From Penium margaritaceum (Eukaryota > Streptophyta > Zygnematophyceae > Desmidiales > Peniaceae), in contig SZWC01006675.1 in the NCBI GenBank assembly GCA_023375785.1, positions 22,057 to 86,056 on the forward strand: a stretch of 64,000 nt of DNA, read 5' to 3'. The position numbers and the translations under genes were made by a program. Positions 34,629 through 45,879 of this stretch are shown piece after piece. Under the pieces are notes generated by a model. It was not told where the DNA came from. It saw nothing but the letters and a program-made list of their open reading frames with translations, and searched no databases. How positions within the stretch are numbered: position 1 is the stretch's first letter; every line of letters begins with the position of its first letter.

Positions 34629-37280
34629 TCACTCATCTTCCGTTGTGCCCTCCATCCCATCATAGCTCATCATCCCATGTCCGGCCATGCTCATCACGCG
34701 CCGGTCCGCGGGTTGCGCTGTGGTCAAGAAACCCGCAAGCATGTTGTGCGTACTGCAGTGCTGCAGTACCACCTGCCCCTTTTCGACCATTTCCGGTGCG
34801 TAGTGGTAATGCACGTCAATGTGCTTTGTCCTCCTGTCTTGCGTCGGATTGTAGGTCAGCAAAATGCAGCCGGTGTTGTCCTCTTGCACCACCGTTGGCT
34901 CCTGTTGTAACACGCCCAGCTTTCCCAGCATTCTGCGGTGCCACACCGTCTCCTTGACCGCCTCGACCAGCGCGAAGTACTCAGCTTCCACTATCGAGGT
35001 GGCGACACAGTCCTACTTCCTCCTGCACCACGAGACCATTGCACTAGTGAAGAAGAACACGTAGCCGGATGTGGACTTCCGCTTGTCCGCATCCCCAGCA
35101 TAGTCTGCATCCGTGTAGCAGACCAGATGCAAAGGGTCTATCCGCCCCTTACCATTGAACCTCAGGCGTACGTGCCGCGTCGCCTGTAGGTAGCGGAGGA
35201 TGCGCTTGACCGCCTGCCACTGTAGTGGCCCTGGATCGGCCACGTACCTGCTCACTTGGCCCACCGCGTCGGCCAGGTCCGGTCGAGTCGCCACAATGAC
35301 GTACATGAGGCTGCCCACCGCCGATTGGTAGGGCACTCCTGTCATATCCTCCCGCTCTTCTTTTGTTTGCGGTGTCATTGCCGCACTCAGTTCACAGGTC
35401 GTTGAGACAAGAAAGCACACTGGTTTGCAATCCTCCATGCCGTACCGCTTTAGCACCTCGGCCACGTATTAGACCAGCCCCAACTCAGGCGTGCGCGTCC
35501 TCCGGTTCCGCGTAATGCTCACCCCGAGGTAGAACTCCAGCTCCCCCATGTCCGACAACTGGAACCTGCTGCTCAGCTGCTCTTTCAGCTGCTATAGGCT
35601 TGGCAGGTCTGTGGAGCACAAGATCAGATCATCCACGTAGAGTGTGATGATCTGATGGAGCTTCTTGCCCTGCCGCACGTACACGATGTGATCCGCCTCA
35701 TAGCGCTTGAAGCCGAGTACCAGCATCAGGGCGATTGTTTTAGCCCGTACAAGGACTTCTGTTTCTTGTACACCTTGCTCTCCGGCGCCTCCACCCCCTC
35801 CGAAACCTCCATGTACATTTCTTTGTCGATGATGCCATTGAGGAAGGCCACCTTCACGTCTATCTGGTGGAGCTCCATGTCCTTCGCGGCTACTACCGCA
35901 AGGATCGTCCGGATGCTTGTGAACTTGGTGACAGGGACGAACGTCTCATCGTAGTGCTCATCCTTACACTGTGCGTACCCCTTCGCCACAAGCCGCGCCT
36001 TGTACTTTTCCACCACACCTTCTTTTATGAAATTGGTCTTGAAGACCCACTTGGAGCCGATGACCTTGGCGTCTTTCGGCCTGTCGACCAGCTCCCACGT
36101 GTCGTTTTAGCAATGGACGCCAACCCCGACTTGATGGCGGCATCCCACTGTTTGCCCTCGGGCCGCGCAAGCTCCTCTTGCACGGTCGTCGGCTCTGTTG
36201 ATGCAGCGAGCATGCACCGCGTCATGCCGATCCATCGACCGGTCCTACGTTAAAACGCTTCCCTGTTCTCCGCTGCATCCCGCTGCGGTGCGACTGTTTT
36301 GGTGGCGTCTCGTCGCTCTGCTGTGATCCTTCCGACTCTGCCCGCTCCGGTGAATCATTGACCGGACGGCTCCCCGAAGATCTCTCTCACTCCGCCAAAT
36401 CATCGACCGGACGGCCGGCACGTCCGGAGGATTTTTCTCCAACGCTCGACGCGAACTCTGCTGGGAGTACGCGCTTTGGCACCCACAGTGCCTCCTTCGA
36501 TGCATCATTCCGCTAGATCTCCAGCCGAGCTGCATCGTCGTCGGAGTCATTTGCGTCGGCTGTTGCACCTGTTGCACCGCCGGGCTTCGACGCCGCATCA
36601 TTGACCTCAGCGTCTGCTGGCTCCTCCTCGTAGTCAAGGAGCTAGAACCACTCCCCCTGTTTTGGAGTGTTCCCGATGTTCATGTCGTTGCTAATGCTAC
36701 TGAAGCTCTGCTGCTTGTCGAACTCAACGTCACGACTGTGGATGATCTCTTGTGTGTGCAGGTCCCAGAGCCGGTACGCCTTTTGCACGCTCTCGTAGCC
36801 GAGGAACAAGCACGGCTTCGCCCGCGGTTCCAGCTTGTTGTCGCATCGCTACGCCGCCTACACCATCGCATGCGCCTTGTACCCGAACACCTTGAGGTGC
36901 GTCACGTTTGGTTTGCACCCGCTCCAAACCTCCTGCGGTGTTTTCCAGCCGCCCTTGCCCTTCATCACTGCCATTGGGGTGAGGTTGATGGTGTAGCTCA
37001 CTGTACGCATAGCCTCTGGCCAGAACCCTTGCGGTAACCCCGCATCCACAAGCATGGTCTGCACCATGTTGAGCAGAGTCTGGCTTGCTCGCTCCGCCAC
37101 TCCGTTGGACTGTGGCGAGTACGGTGTAGTGGGTTCCCACTTGATGCCCTGTTGCTTCATCCACCCGCTGCAGCCCACGTACTCTCCGCCATTGTCGCTG
37201 CGTAGCGCTCTGACCTTCCGGCCAGTCTGCCTCTCCACCGCTGCGACGTACTCCTTCAGCTGGTCCAGGTACTCGTCTTT
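34629..37280 (-). pseudogene. Copia-5 integrase, reverse transcriptase and RNase H regions
   Basis: Integrase core about 37240-36860 with VRALRSDNGGEYVGC and YSPQSNGVAERASQTLL; a charged linker about 36640-36200; reverse transcriptase about 36060-35480 with LHQIDVKVAFLNGIIDKE; RNase H about 35460-34690 with CYTDADYAGDADKRKSTSGY and EAEYFALVEAVKETVWHR. The order is that of Ty1/copia. Confidence 0.86.
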
Positions 37281-38900
37281 TCACTTCATGAAGTACACAT
37301 AGAGTTTTCTGCTGCAGTCATCAATGAAGGTGATAAAGTATCTCAAGCTGTTGTTTGATGGCATTTTTAATGGTCCGCACACGTCGCTGTGCACGACCTC
37401 CAGCAAGTCCTTTGCGCGAGCCTCGTTCTCATTGAATGGCTTGCGCCGCGCCTTGTCCAAAATGCAAGGCTCACAGTTTTTGTGCGCTACTGCATCTGCT
37501 GTCGCGTCTACTGTACCTTCGATGACGAGGTCGCGAACCATGTTGTGCTTCGCCATCTCCTTAATGGTTGCGGGTGCCGAATGCCCCAACCGTTGGTGCC
37601 AGAGCTCCATATCAACGCTTCCTCCCTTGGCCATGTTGACGACGCGCTCGTGCGAGTGTGCTACGTCCGATGCCGCAGGGACCACCTTGGTCTCCACAAT
37701 GTACAGACCGCCCTGATGCTTTGCCTCCAACACGACCTCGCCATCGCTGTCGATGTGCACCACTGCGCCTTTCCTGTAGAAGAGCACCTCATATCCCTTG
37801 TCTCTCAAGCGGCTGACACTGAGGATGTCAGCTAGGCTGGGAACGTGTAGCACATCACGGATTGTGCACAACTCCTTCTTACCGCCAACCATGACTTCCA
37901 CCTCCACGTCGCCTTGGCCGGCCCCCGGCTCGACTTTGTTGTCCGTGACCACCATCGACTTGAAGGAATTTTTGTAGGTGACGAACCCCACCTTCTCGAC
38001 CTGGGTGTGCTCCTTGGCCCCAGAATCCAGGCACCGCCTGTTGGCCTTCTTGAGGAAGTGGTTCTTGTTGCCGTTGAGGAGCGACCTGCCCTTGTCATTT
38101 TTGCCACCGGTCTTCGCCTCCTCCGGGCACTCACAGGCCCAATGGCCCTCCTTGCCGCAGTTGCGGCACACACCTTTCTTGGCGTCCTTCTAACTGCCAC
38201 TTCTTCCACTGCTTCCTATGCCCCCGCTTCCACTACCACCGGTTTTGGTGACGAGGACCGATGAGGAAGACGAGGACTTCCTGCAGCTCCGGCGCTACGC
38301 CTCGTTGCGGATGTACTCTACGACCGCGCCAAAGGTGAGCTTGTCCTCCGACCATCCTTGTAGAACGGTGATGAGTGGACCCCAACTGTCAGGTAGGGCC
38401 ATGAGGAGGGCCATCGCCTGCAGCTGCGTGTCGATCTTCCACCCCACATCGTTACATTGCGAGACGAGCGACTCGATTTGCTACATGGCGGAGATGACAT
38501 CATCTCCCTCCTCGATTCTCACCGTGAGGAGCCGCTTCATTGCGAATATTTTATTCGTGAGCGACTTGGATTGGTGGATGGCGCAAAGCTTTTGCTAAGC
38601 TTCGGCTGCCAGCTGGCAGCCTTGGAAGTAGCCCCACTGCGACTCGGCTGTTCTGGACACCAGGAGCATGAGCGCCTCCGTGTTCTTCCTTTTGAGGGCC
38701 TACTTCTCCGCATCCATAGCAGTCGCCTCTACAAGCACCTCCTTTCCCAATATGACGTCCAGCAGCCCCTTATGCCCGAGGTGCAGCTCAAACTTCCACC
38801 TCCATAGCCCAAAGCCTAGGCCGTCCGCATACTTCTGGATGGGCTGCGTCTCCTTCTACGCTATTTGTGCAACTTCTACTCCGACGGGTTCTCAAAACTT
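37281..38900 (-). pseudogene. Copia-5 gag, protease and early integrase regions
   Basis: Gag remnants lie from about 38900 down. An open stretch from 38171 to 37281 then carries, in order, a zinc knuckle CRNCGKEGHWACEC (near residue 2), the protease start RRCLDSGAKEH (about 45), HVPSLADILSVSRL (about 110), Gag_pre-integrs MELWHQRLGHSAPAT (about 187) and the integrase start VHSDVCGPLKMPS with YFITFIDDCSRKLYVYF at its end. Confidence 0.88.
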
Positions 38901-38965
38901 CACAGCGACGTCCAAGATGACGATCCCGTGCACTTCGGAAGACATGAATGGAGGCTATCAGACCT

Positions 38966-38980
38966 GTGGGCCCATAACCC
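38966..38980 (-). other. Primer binding site of Copia-5 (initiator tRNA-Met anticodon arm)
   Basis: Plus strand GTGGGCCCATAACCC, two bases from the LTR start at 38983; same sequence and spacing as in Copia-1 and Copia-2. Confidence 0.75.
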
Positions 38981-38982
38981 TT

Positions 38983-39946
38983 TGTCATGGAATCCGCAAG
39001 ATCCGGTCCCGAAGTTTGTCTGATCGTCTCTTGGTGGTCTACGTCTTCTATTTTGGGCGAATCTGAGACTGAGCGTGAGCTTTCCGGTCGCCTCACGCTA
39101 TGTGAACAGGAATTTAGAGACAGTCAGTTTGCGAAAGGAATAACAACATTTTGCGTTAGTTTTGTACACAGACATGATCACAACATCTATAGGGCTAGTC
39201 ATGAGTTTTCCAATGCATCAAACTGCGCACGATTCGTTCAAGCTTAGCCTAAGTTATGCTTGCCGAGCGCAGGTCTCACCCACCACAGAAACGCCTGACG
39301 CCTCCAGGGCGCGCACAAGCCGTGGCGCCTTCCTTCACATGCAAATCGCCTTTTCCAAGGCACAGATCCCATTGCACATGGTGTAGTGATCCCCTGCACT
39401 GTTTCCATGCACCTTCCCCACTTTTGGGTCGAGTTTGGTGATGGGGTGTGACGAGGTTCGAAACCTGTCCGCGGACCTGCAGTCAGAATTTTGACGAAGT
39501 ACCCGAATAACAAAACGTACTGCTGAGTTTCGGACGTCGAGCCAGGATTTTGGCTAAGTCCCTCAGTAACAAACTGCAGTACAGGATCCGGTGGATTATC
39601 CACCGGACGCCTCGGCAGACCTTCCAGAGCAAAATCTCCAGATGGTACTTTTGTTACTCCGTCCGGTCGATTATCCACCGGATTTCGAGTCGCAGCCGGC
39701 TCCCAGAGCCGTTGCACACACTCCAACTTTGGAAGGCCATATCTCCCTCGATACTTGTCCGATTCTGGCGAAACAACTTCCACCGGATTCAGCGACTCGT
39801 CCATTTTAAGGGGAAATCTTCCACTTCAGGATCCGAGCAATCTTTGAGCCGTTAGATCCGCCAGAGCGGATTTTTTTTTGTTTCTGGCGACTCATCGGCG
39901 CCTCCCGGCGCCGCGCTGGGGCATGCGGAAGGGCAACTTCTTAACA
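38983..39946 (-). repeat. Copia-5 5' LTR
   Basis: Starts TGTCATGG and ends TTAACA on the plus strand, partner of 33623-34585. Confidence 0.93.
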
Positions 39947-39951
39947 CTATG

Positions 39952-40885
39952 CACCAGCTCAAGGAACAGCTGAGCAGCAGATTTAAGATGAAAGACATGG
40001 GAGAGCTGGAATACTACTTCAGGGTGAGCATCATGCGGAAACGGAGGGCACGCACACTTGAGCTAGGGCAGGCCAAGTACGTGACTGAGGTCCTGAGGCT
40101 GTACGACATGGAAGACTGCAAACCAGTGGGCAGTCCGGTCTCCACAAGCTGTGAGCTGAGTGCGGCGATGGTGCGCAAACTAAAGAGGAGAAGGAGGACA
40201 TGGCGGAGGTGTCCTACCAATCTGTGGTGGGCAGCCTGATGTATGCCATGGTGGCGATTGGCCGGACATGGCCTACGTTGTGGGTCAGGTGAGCAAGTAC
40301 GTGGCCAACCCTGGGCCATTTCACTGGATGGCCGTGAAGTGTATCCTCCGGTATTTACAGGCAGCACGGCATGCGTGCTTGAAGTACGATGGAAAGGGGA
40401 GGTCAGACCCCTTGTGGCTGGTCTGCTACACTGACGCAGACTACGCTGACGATGTGGACAAGAGGAGGTCCACTTGTGGGTATGTGTTCTTCCTCGCAGG
40501 TGCAGCGGTCTCGTGGTGCAGGAAGCACCACGAGACCGCTGCACAGTACATCGCTCTGGTTGAGGCGGTCAAGGAAGCAATGTGGCTTCGTAGATTGCTG
40601 GGGGAGCTGGGCGTGCCGCAGCAGGAGCTTACGGTGCTCCAAGAGGAAAACACTGGCTCCATCTTGCTGACCAAAAACCTGACGCAGCACAGGAGGACGA
40701 AGCACATTGACGTGCGCTACCACTACGCGTGCGACATGGTGGAGTAGGGACAGGCTGTACTGCATCATTGCAGCACGAAGCACATGCTCACGGATTGCTT
40801 GACCAAGGTGCAGCCCCAGGATCAGCACGTCATCAGCCTTGCAGGGCTTGGGTTGACAAGCTGTGAAGGGCTTGAAGGTGCAGGA
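39952..40885 (+). pseudogene. Copia-4 pol region, right part (RT end and RNase H)
   Basis: The sequence resumes right of Copia-5 with QLKEQLSSRFKMKDMGELE of reverse transcriptase, then RNase H with CYTDADYADDVDKRRSTCGY (about 40425) and TQHRRTKHIDVRYHYACDM (about 40685). A perfect 19-bp inverted repeat lies inside it at 40501-40543. Confidence 0.85.
40501..40543. repeat. Perfect 19-bp inverted repeat, 5-nt loop
   Basis: TGCAGCGGTCTCGTGGTGC at 40501-40519 is exactly complementary to 40525-40543, with AGGAA between. Related copies (Copia-2, Copia-5) have the first arm but not the second at the same place, so the second arm looks like an inverted copy of the first. Confidence 0.92.
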
Positions 40886-40941
40886 GTGGACGAGTGAGAG
40901 CGAGCATGAGGCATCCGGCATGGAAGGTGCACGGGGGAGAT

Positions 40942-41653
40942 TGTCAGAAAGTGCCCCTACCATGGATGTCGTTTGCCATTTTTCTGGTTTGACCACTAGA
41001 TAGTGGTTGGATGTCTTATCTGATTGTACATTTGGACTCCTTGAATTGTTCCATGCGGTTTTGAGCTTTCAGCTGCTCGATTTGGTTGAGAATTCAGAAA
41101 ATTAGCCCCATCCAAAGTTCGCGTGGTCGGCGGGTGGAATCTGGGTCTCCGTTGGGTGACGGGATAATTCCACTGTAGTGATCCGAGTTCGTCTCCAACG
41201 AGCTCCAAATGCACCAGAGGCATGAATGAAGTGACCAGAGGGACCTCCTTGACCAGGATGACCCTCTCCTTGACTTCTGGGTGAGGAAAGGCGCTCCGAC
41301 GGGTCATCGTCGAAGCGCCTCCCGTTGCCTAGCGTGCAAGGCAAGGGAGGTGGCTCCACCAAGGGTTACTTCAATGGCCGTAGCAGGGACTCTACTACTC
41401 CGTTTTGGACGTGCTTGGATGCATTGGAATGCTCAGATCACAGGATATGAGAATCTGATGTAATATCACCAAAATAACAGACCATTAACAGTCTTCAGCA
41501 TTTCTCAGTTTCTGCAACCTGCATTCTGCCAGAATTCTGCCCCCTTGGTGTTGTGGCGACTCAAAGCACACACCTATCTTAAAGAGTCTCTTTGCTCTAA
41601 GTAGCCATGGAAACCGTGGTAGATCAGAGCACTCCAGGACACCATTCCTGACA
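40942..41653 (+). repeat. Copia-4 3' LTR
   Basis: 712 bp, TGTCA...TGACA, partner of 29614-30342. The purine tract CACGGGGGAGA ends just before it. Confidence 0.92.
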
Positions 41654-41829
41654 ACGGCTACACTCCCCTCCTCACCTGTTGTATCGGCCCTTGTCGCACA
41701 TGGCTGGAATTGTCTGGCCCGGACCCGAGCACGCTCCGCCAGGCCTTGGTCGGATCTCATGCTGACCTCTAGCATGGCGCTTGCCAAGAAGAGCTTGCGG
41801 CTCTTGCTGACCACAAGGCCGTGCAGGCC

Positions 41830-43225
41830 ATGTGGATCCTATGTTAGAAATTGAAGCACGACGGCTCACTGGATCGCTACAAGGCTCGCCTGACGGCAAA
41901 AGGCCTCTCACAGATCGAGGGGGTGGATTACACAGGCACATCTGTCCTTGTAGGATGGATGACCGCGGTGCGAGCCCTCCTGGACATGACTGCACAACAC
42001 TACTGGGAGCTGCACCATGTGGACGTCAACAATGCCTTCCTCCATGGGTATCTTGACTAGGAGATCTACATGGTGCAGCCACTTGGCTTTGAGGATGGCA
42101 CATGTCGGGTGTGTCGGCTGCGGAAGGCCTTGTATGGCCTAAAACAATCCTTCCGGTAGTAGACCCATGAGATCGCCGACATGCTGCAGCGTGCAGGCTA
42201 CATCCAGAGCGACGCTGGCCCCTTGCTCTTTGTGACGTAGATCCCTACTCCTCTCACTATGATCCTCTTCTACGTGGATGATCTCCTTATCGTGTCTTCG
42301 AACCTGGAGGTCGTATAGGCAGCAAAGGTTGTAGTGCAATCCACGTACAAGATGGACATGGGGCCCGAATCCGTCTTCCTTGGCATGGAGATCATGCGTG
42401 ACCGTGTCTGGCGCAGTCTGACGGTACATCATTCACGATACGTACTGGTTGTGGTGGAGCGGTTTGTTGATCAGCTTTCCACCGTTCGTAGAGCCTCCAG
42501 CCCCATCATCATTGATGGAAAAAAGGCTCTAAAGGCCTATGACCCAGTTGCTCTAGGGGAGCCAGTTGATCAAGCCGTGTACCTGTGATTCATCGGCTCA
42601 CTCATGTACTTGGTCACCACGACATGGCTTGAAATTGCATTTGCTATCAACCTTCTAACCCAGTTCTTGCAGGAACCCCAGCAACTAACACTTGATGCCG
42701 CTCTGCGAGTCATACGATATGTCGTGTCCAACCCTCACCTCGGTCTCACCTACCGGTGGCAGTCGTTTGTCGTCCTTGACGGTTATACGGACAGCAAGTG
42801 GGCGTGGAGCCCTGTCGACAAAAGCCGCACCGGCCACATGTTCCTGCTGGGTGGCACCGCTGTGTCGTGGCATAACGGGAGGTAGGGTTGCATTGTGCGT
42901 AGCTCGTTTGAGGCTGAGTATGTTACACTCGGAGTCAGAACTGCCGAGAGCGTCTGGCTTGTTCGGCTCCTTTGCGCGCTTTGCCAGTCTGTCACCAGAG
43001 TGTTGATGTCATCACGCAAAACTCTGGTGTGTTCCATGCATGCATGAAGCACATTGGTGTTAAGTACCACTTTGCCCGTGACCTGGTACAACGGCGTGAG
43101 GTTGATTTCATGTAGGTGGACACGAACGATCAGAATGCTGATTTCTTGACAAAGGCACTTGGACGTTGGAAGTTTCATGAGGGTGTTCGTGCTGTCGGTC
43201 TTTGCCCCGCCCCCGATGCGGGCTG
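41830..43225 (+). pseudogene. Copia-3 reverse transcriptase and RNase H regions
   Basis: RT begins with KHDGSLDRYKARLTAKGLS (about 41850), then HHVDVNNAFLHGYLD (about 42015) and MILFYVDDLLIVSS (about 42255). RNase H follows with GYTDSKWAWSPVDKSRTGHM (about 42780), VSWHNGR and, near 43140, NADFLTKALGRWKFHEGV, the typical copia end. The region is broken in several places. Confidence 0.82.
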
Positions 43226-43344
43226 AGATTGTACAATGGTGTTGATCTCTGATTGTGGCCATCATGTGTTCTCTGTGTCATACATGGCTGACCTCAGTGT
43301 GTGCCCGTGCATGGACTTGTATTCGCCATTTGGTCATGGGGGAG

Positions 43345-43812
43345 TGTTGTTGGTGGGTGTCTTCACGGACTACTATGGCATTTTGGCTCATGACCATCCA
43401 CGTGCAGATGCCTGAGGTGGACCCAACGGCAGCCGATCTGCTAGCATTCAGCTTCGTCGTGAGGAGAGGAGCCTGTGAGGGGCTCAGTGGCCTGCACGGG
43501 GGTGTAGTCACCTGCACTATGCTTGCTGCAGAGTTGTGGTGCTCGTTGTTCCGATCCTAGCCGTTCAGACGGTGCCTCATCCTGATGTGCCATTGTAGAG
43601 TTATGAGTGTTTCCATTCTTAGACTGGCTGAGACACAACAAAATGCTACCCTAGTGTGTGGTGCAAACCGAGTGCGGTCGCCCCTATTTATGCATGTGTG
43701 GCTCATTTGTGTAGCTCTCATTGCATGTGCTTCCTCTGGTTAAGCACCTGAAACCTGTGAGTGTCTTCTGACCAAACCCTTGCTGTTACCTGCTTGGTGT
43801 CACACACAGTGG
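43345..43812 (+). repeat. Copia-3 3' LTR (right border approximate)
   Basis: A purine tract GGGGGAG directly precedes TGTTGTTGGTGGG at 43345, the classic copia purine tract plus LTR start. The right end is set near CACACA at about 43812 by the TG...CA rule, but the matching 5' LTR is absent from the window. Confidence 0.55.
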
Positions 43813-43857
43813 GTAGGCCGATGTGTCACATAGCTTCTAGGAAGCTTCTAAATAATA
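43813..43857. other. Short spacer between Copia-3 and Gypsy-3
   Basis: About 45 bp without recognised content. Confidence 0.4.
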
Positions 43858-45148
43858 TTGGCGCCGGAAGGATCACCATGAATCCAAAAAAGGTGGAGGT
43901 GGTCGCTGACTAGCACCCACAAATGTGTGGGACATCCAAGCAGTTTTGGGCTTCTGCAACTACTGCCGTTGAGCCGGAAAGGACTATGCCCGAGTGTCAG
44001 GGCCTCTCTCCAATTTCACCCGAAAAACCACCGAGTGGAATCGGGGAGATAGTGAAAAAGCATTTAACTATTTGATAAATGCTTCAACCTCGGCGCCAGC
44101 CTTATGGTTCACGGATCGAACGGTGGACTACATCATGGATACGGATGCGTCCAGTCGAGAAAACGGAGCCGTTCTCCTCCAAGACAACGGTATTGGAGAA
44201 CAACTGGTCGCATACATGTCAAGATAATTACGTGGGCCAGAACTGAACTATGCCGGACAGGAGAGGGAGATGCTCGCAGTCGTGCACGTGTTCAAGACAT
44301 AACGATGCTACTTGGAATGTTGACGATGCATCGTCTGCACCGACCATCACGCCCTGAAATATCTCAAGACCTGGCCAAATCTAAACTGTCAACAAACTCA
44401 ATGGATGGAGTTCCTCGAGTCCAGCTGCAATTATGACATCGGGTACCGGCCTGAAGAATAAATTGAGTGGATACTTTAAGTCGATGACCAGATTTAATGG
44501 CTGAGATCAAAACGTTGCTCGTCGAACGAGACCCGTACCTCGTGAGGCTGTTCGCAAAGGGTTATGAGGAGTTCGGCGGGTACGAAAAACCAAGCTTTGG
44601 TTCAACGATCCCCACTGGCGATGGCGACACACTGGCCAAGTCGCCGTGCCTCCGAATGAGGAACTACGACGGGTGCTATTGGAGGAGTGCCACGACACCG
44701 GCCCAGGTGGATACTTGGCGAGGACAAGATGCTAAAAAAGCTGGCAAAGTATTTCTGGTGGGACAAGATTGAGACCGATGTGGCGACCTTCTATAAAGCG
44801 TACGGCACCTGTCAGAGACAAAAATCTCATTGCATGCAGCCACAGAGTCTACTTCAACCCCTACCTCTTCCAACAGAACCGTGGACCGATATCAGCATGG
44901 AATTTGTGACAGGACTGCCCGCCACTTCCGAGGGGTATGACACCATCCTCATCGTGGTGGACAAAATTTCCAAAATATCACACTATCTCAACGACGACCA
45001 CTGTCACAGTAGAAGGATCGGCATGGCTATTTCTAAATCGGATTGTGCAGCTACACGGAGTGTCACATACCATCATCATCAACAGAGACGGCCACTTCAC
45101 AAGTTGTTTTTTTTTCACGAACTGATGATAGGCTACGGCAGTTGGATC
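43858..45148 (+). mobile_element. Gypsy-3: Ty3/gypsy pol fragment, cut by Gypsy-4
   Basis: A plus-strand fragment starting at the end of reverse transcriptase (ITMNPKKVEVVAD near 43875), followed by RNase H (YIMDTDASSRENGAVLLQD, about 44130) and integrase (KKLAKYFWWDKIETDVATF about 44735; TDISMEFVTGLPATSEGYD about 44890). It is the same family as Gypsy-4 and Gypsy-5. It ends abruptly in the integrase core where Gypsy-4 begins. Its continuation should lie to the right of Gypsy-4 but is not there; the minisatellite occupies that place. Several breaks are present. Confidence 0.82.
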
Positions 45149-45703
45149 TGTTACGTACCAGAAGTACACGAGAACCTAATCTTTCTGAGTGGGCATATCT
45201 GTTATTACACAAACAGCCCATCATGTCACAAGAACTGCGATATTCACTCCGACGGTTGAAGGAAAACTGGCCAGCTGCCCTGTCCTCAGTGGATATTTCC
45301 GAACCTTTTGACAGCTTCGACCACTCTCGCGAACCTACAAACAGACGTATCACGACCTTTTGGTCAACTTCAACTTCTCGATGTATCAAGAAAAATATGG
45401 ATATATGAATATGCATCTCGTATCTTCTCTGTCAATTCTCGAATACCCCCGACTTCTCGGCGGACCTTCTCAAATCTGACCACTCACGACGCGACTCCGC
45501 ACGCGTCGATTGACAATCGACCAACGACCCCGACTATGCCTCAGTTGTAACTCGACACTTGTACATATATGTTCGATCATTTCAACACTTATCATTGAAG
45601 TACACTTATTGCTAATTATAAATTGCTCGTGTCCCAAATTCTTAATCGTGTTGTGCCTCGCAACTTCTACCTGTTCACCATCTATGCTCTGTTTGGCATA
45701 ACA
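45149..45703 (+). repeat. Gypsy-4 5' LTR
   Basis: 555 bp, TGTTACGTACC...ATAACA, closely similar to 51030-51618 and 57101-57650. Confidence 0.92.
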
Positions 45704-45705
45704 CT

Positions 45706-45717
45706 CAGTATCAGAGC
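45706..45717 (+). other. Primer binding site of Gypsy-4 (3' end of initiator tRNA-Met)
   Basis: CAGTATCAGAGC lies two bases after the LTR, at the place where Gypsy-5 has TGGTATCAGAGC, the complement of the 3' end of initiator tRNA-Met. Confidence 0.65.
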
Positions 45718-45879
45718 GCATCCGATTGGAGAGGGATCCGACGACTTCACCCATCCGGAGGACTACCTCACACAAGTTGTCAGCGGATCTCGCACGTCGA
45801 GACTTTGCAGACTTTGCGACTATGATGTGAGACGAGCGAGCCCAACGGACCACCAGCAGTGGGTCTTCGGCGACGACTT

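Larger units (their letters stand above)
33623..39946 (-). mobile_element. Copia-5: Ty1/copia element inside Copia-4 (broken)
   Basis: Minus-strand element with LTRs of 963 and 964 bp. The flanks are CTTTG (33618-33622) and CTATG (39947-39951), a 5-bp target duplication with one difference. It belongs to the same family as Copia-2: LTRs, primer site and proteins all align. By eye the two LTRs differ at about 10% of sites over the first 230 bp, a little less than those of its host Copia-4, in line with later insertion. Roughly eight to ten breaks lie in its coding part; the gag/integrase half keeps the longest open stretch of any copia element here. Confidence 0.93.
29614..41653 (+). mobile_element. 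Copia-4: Ty1/copia element inside Copia-3, itself split by Copia-5 (broken)
   Basis: LTRs at 29614-30342 and 40942-41653 share their sequence throughout, begin TGTCA and end CTGACA, and are flanked by a perfect ACGGC duplication (29609-29613, 41654-41658). The primer site is at 30345-30357 and a purine tract at about 40926-40941. Copia-5 (33623-39946) sits within its reverse transcriptase region. By eye the LTRs differ at roughly 13% of sites over the first 330 bp, so the insertion is old. Around a dozen breaks lie in the coding part. Confidence 0.92.
27250..43812 (+). mobile_element. Copia-3: outer Ty1/copia element, split by Copia-4 (broken)
   Basis: Two parts, 27250-29613 and 41659-43812, belong to one plus-strand copia element: gag remnant, protease, Gag_pre-integrs and integrase on the left, reverse transcriptase, RNase H, purine tract and 3' LTR on the right. 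The break point carries the ACGGC target duplication of Copia-4 (29609-29613 and 41654-41658). No 5' LTR is recognised, so the left end is lost. Its proteins differ from the other copia elements here, so it is a separate lineage. A dozen or more breaks suggest the oldest member of this stack, as nesting also demands. Confidence 0.82.
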
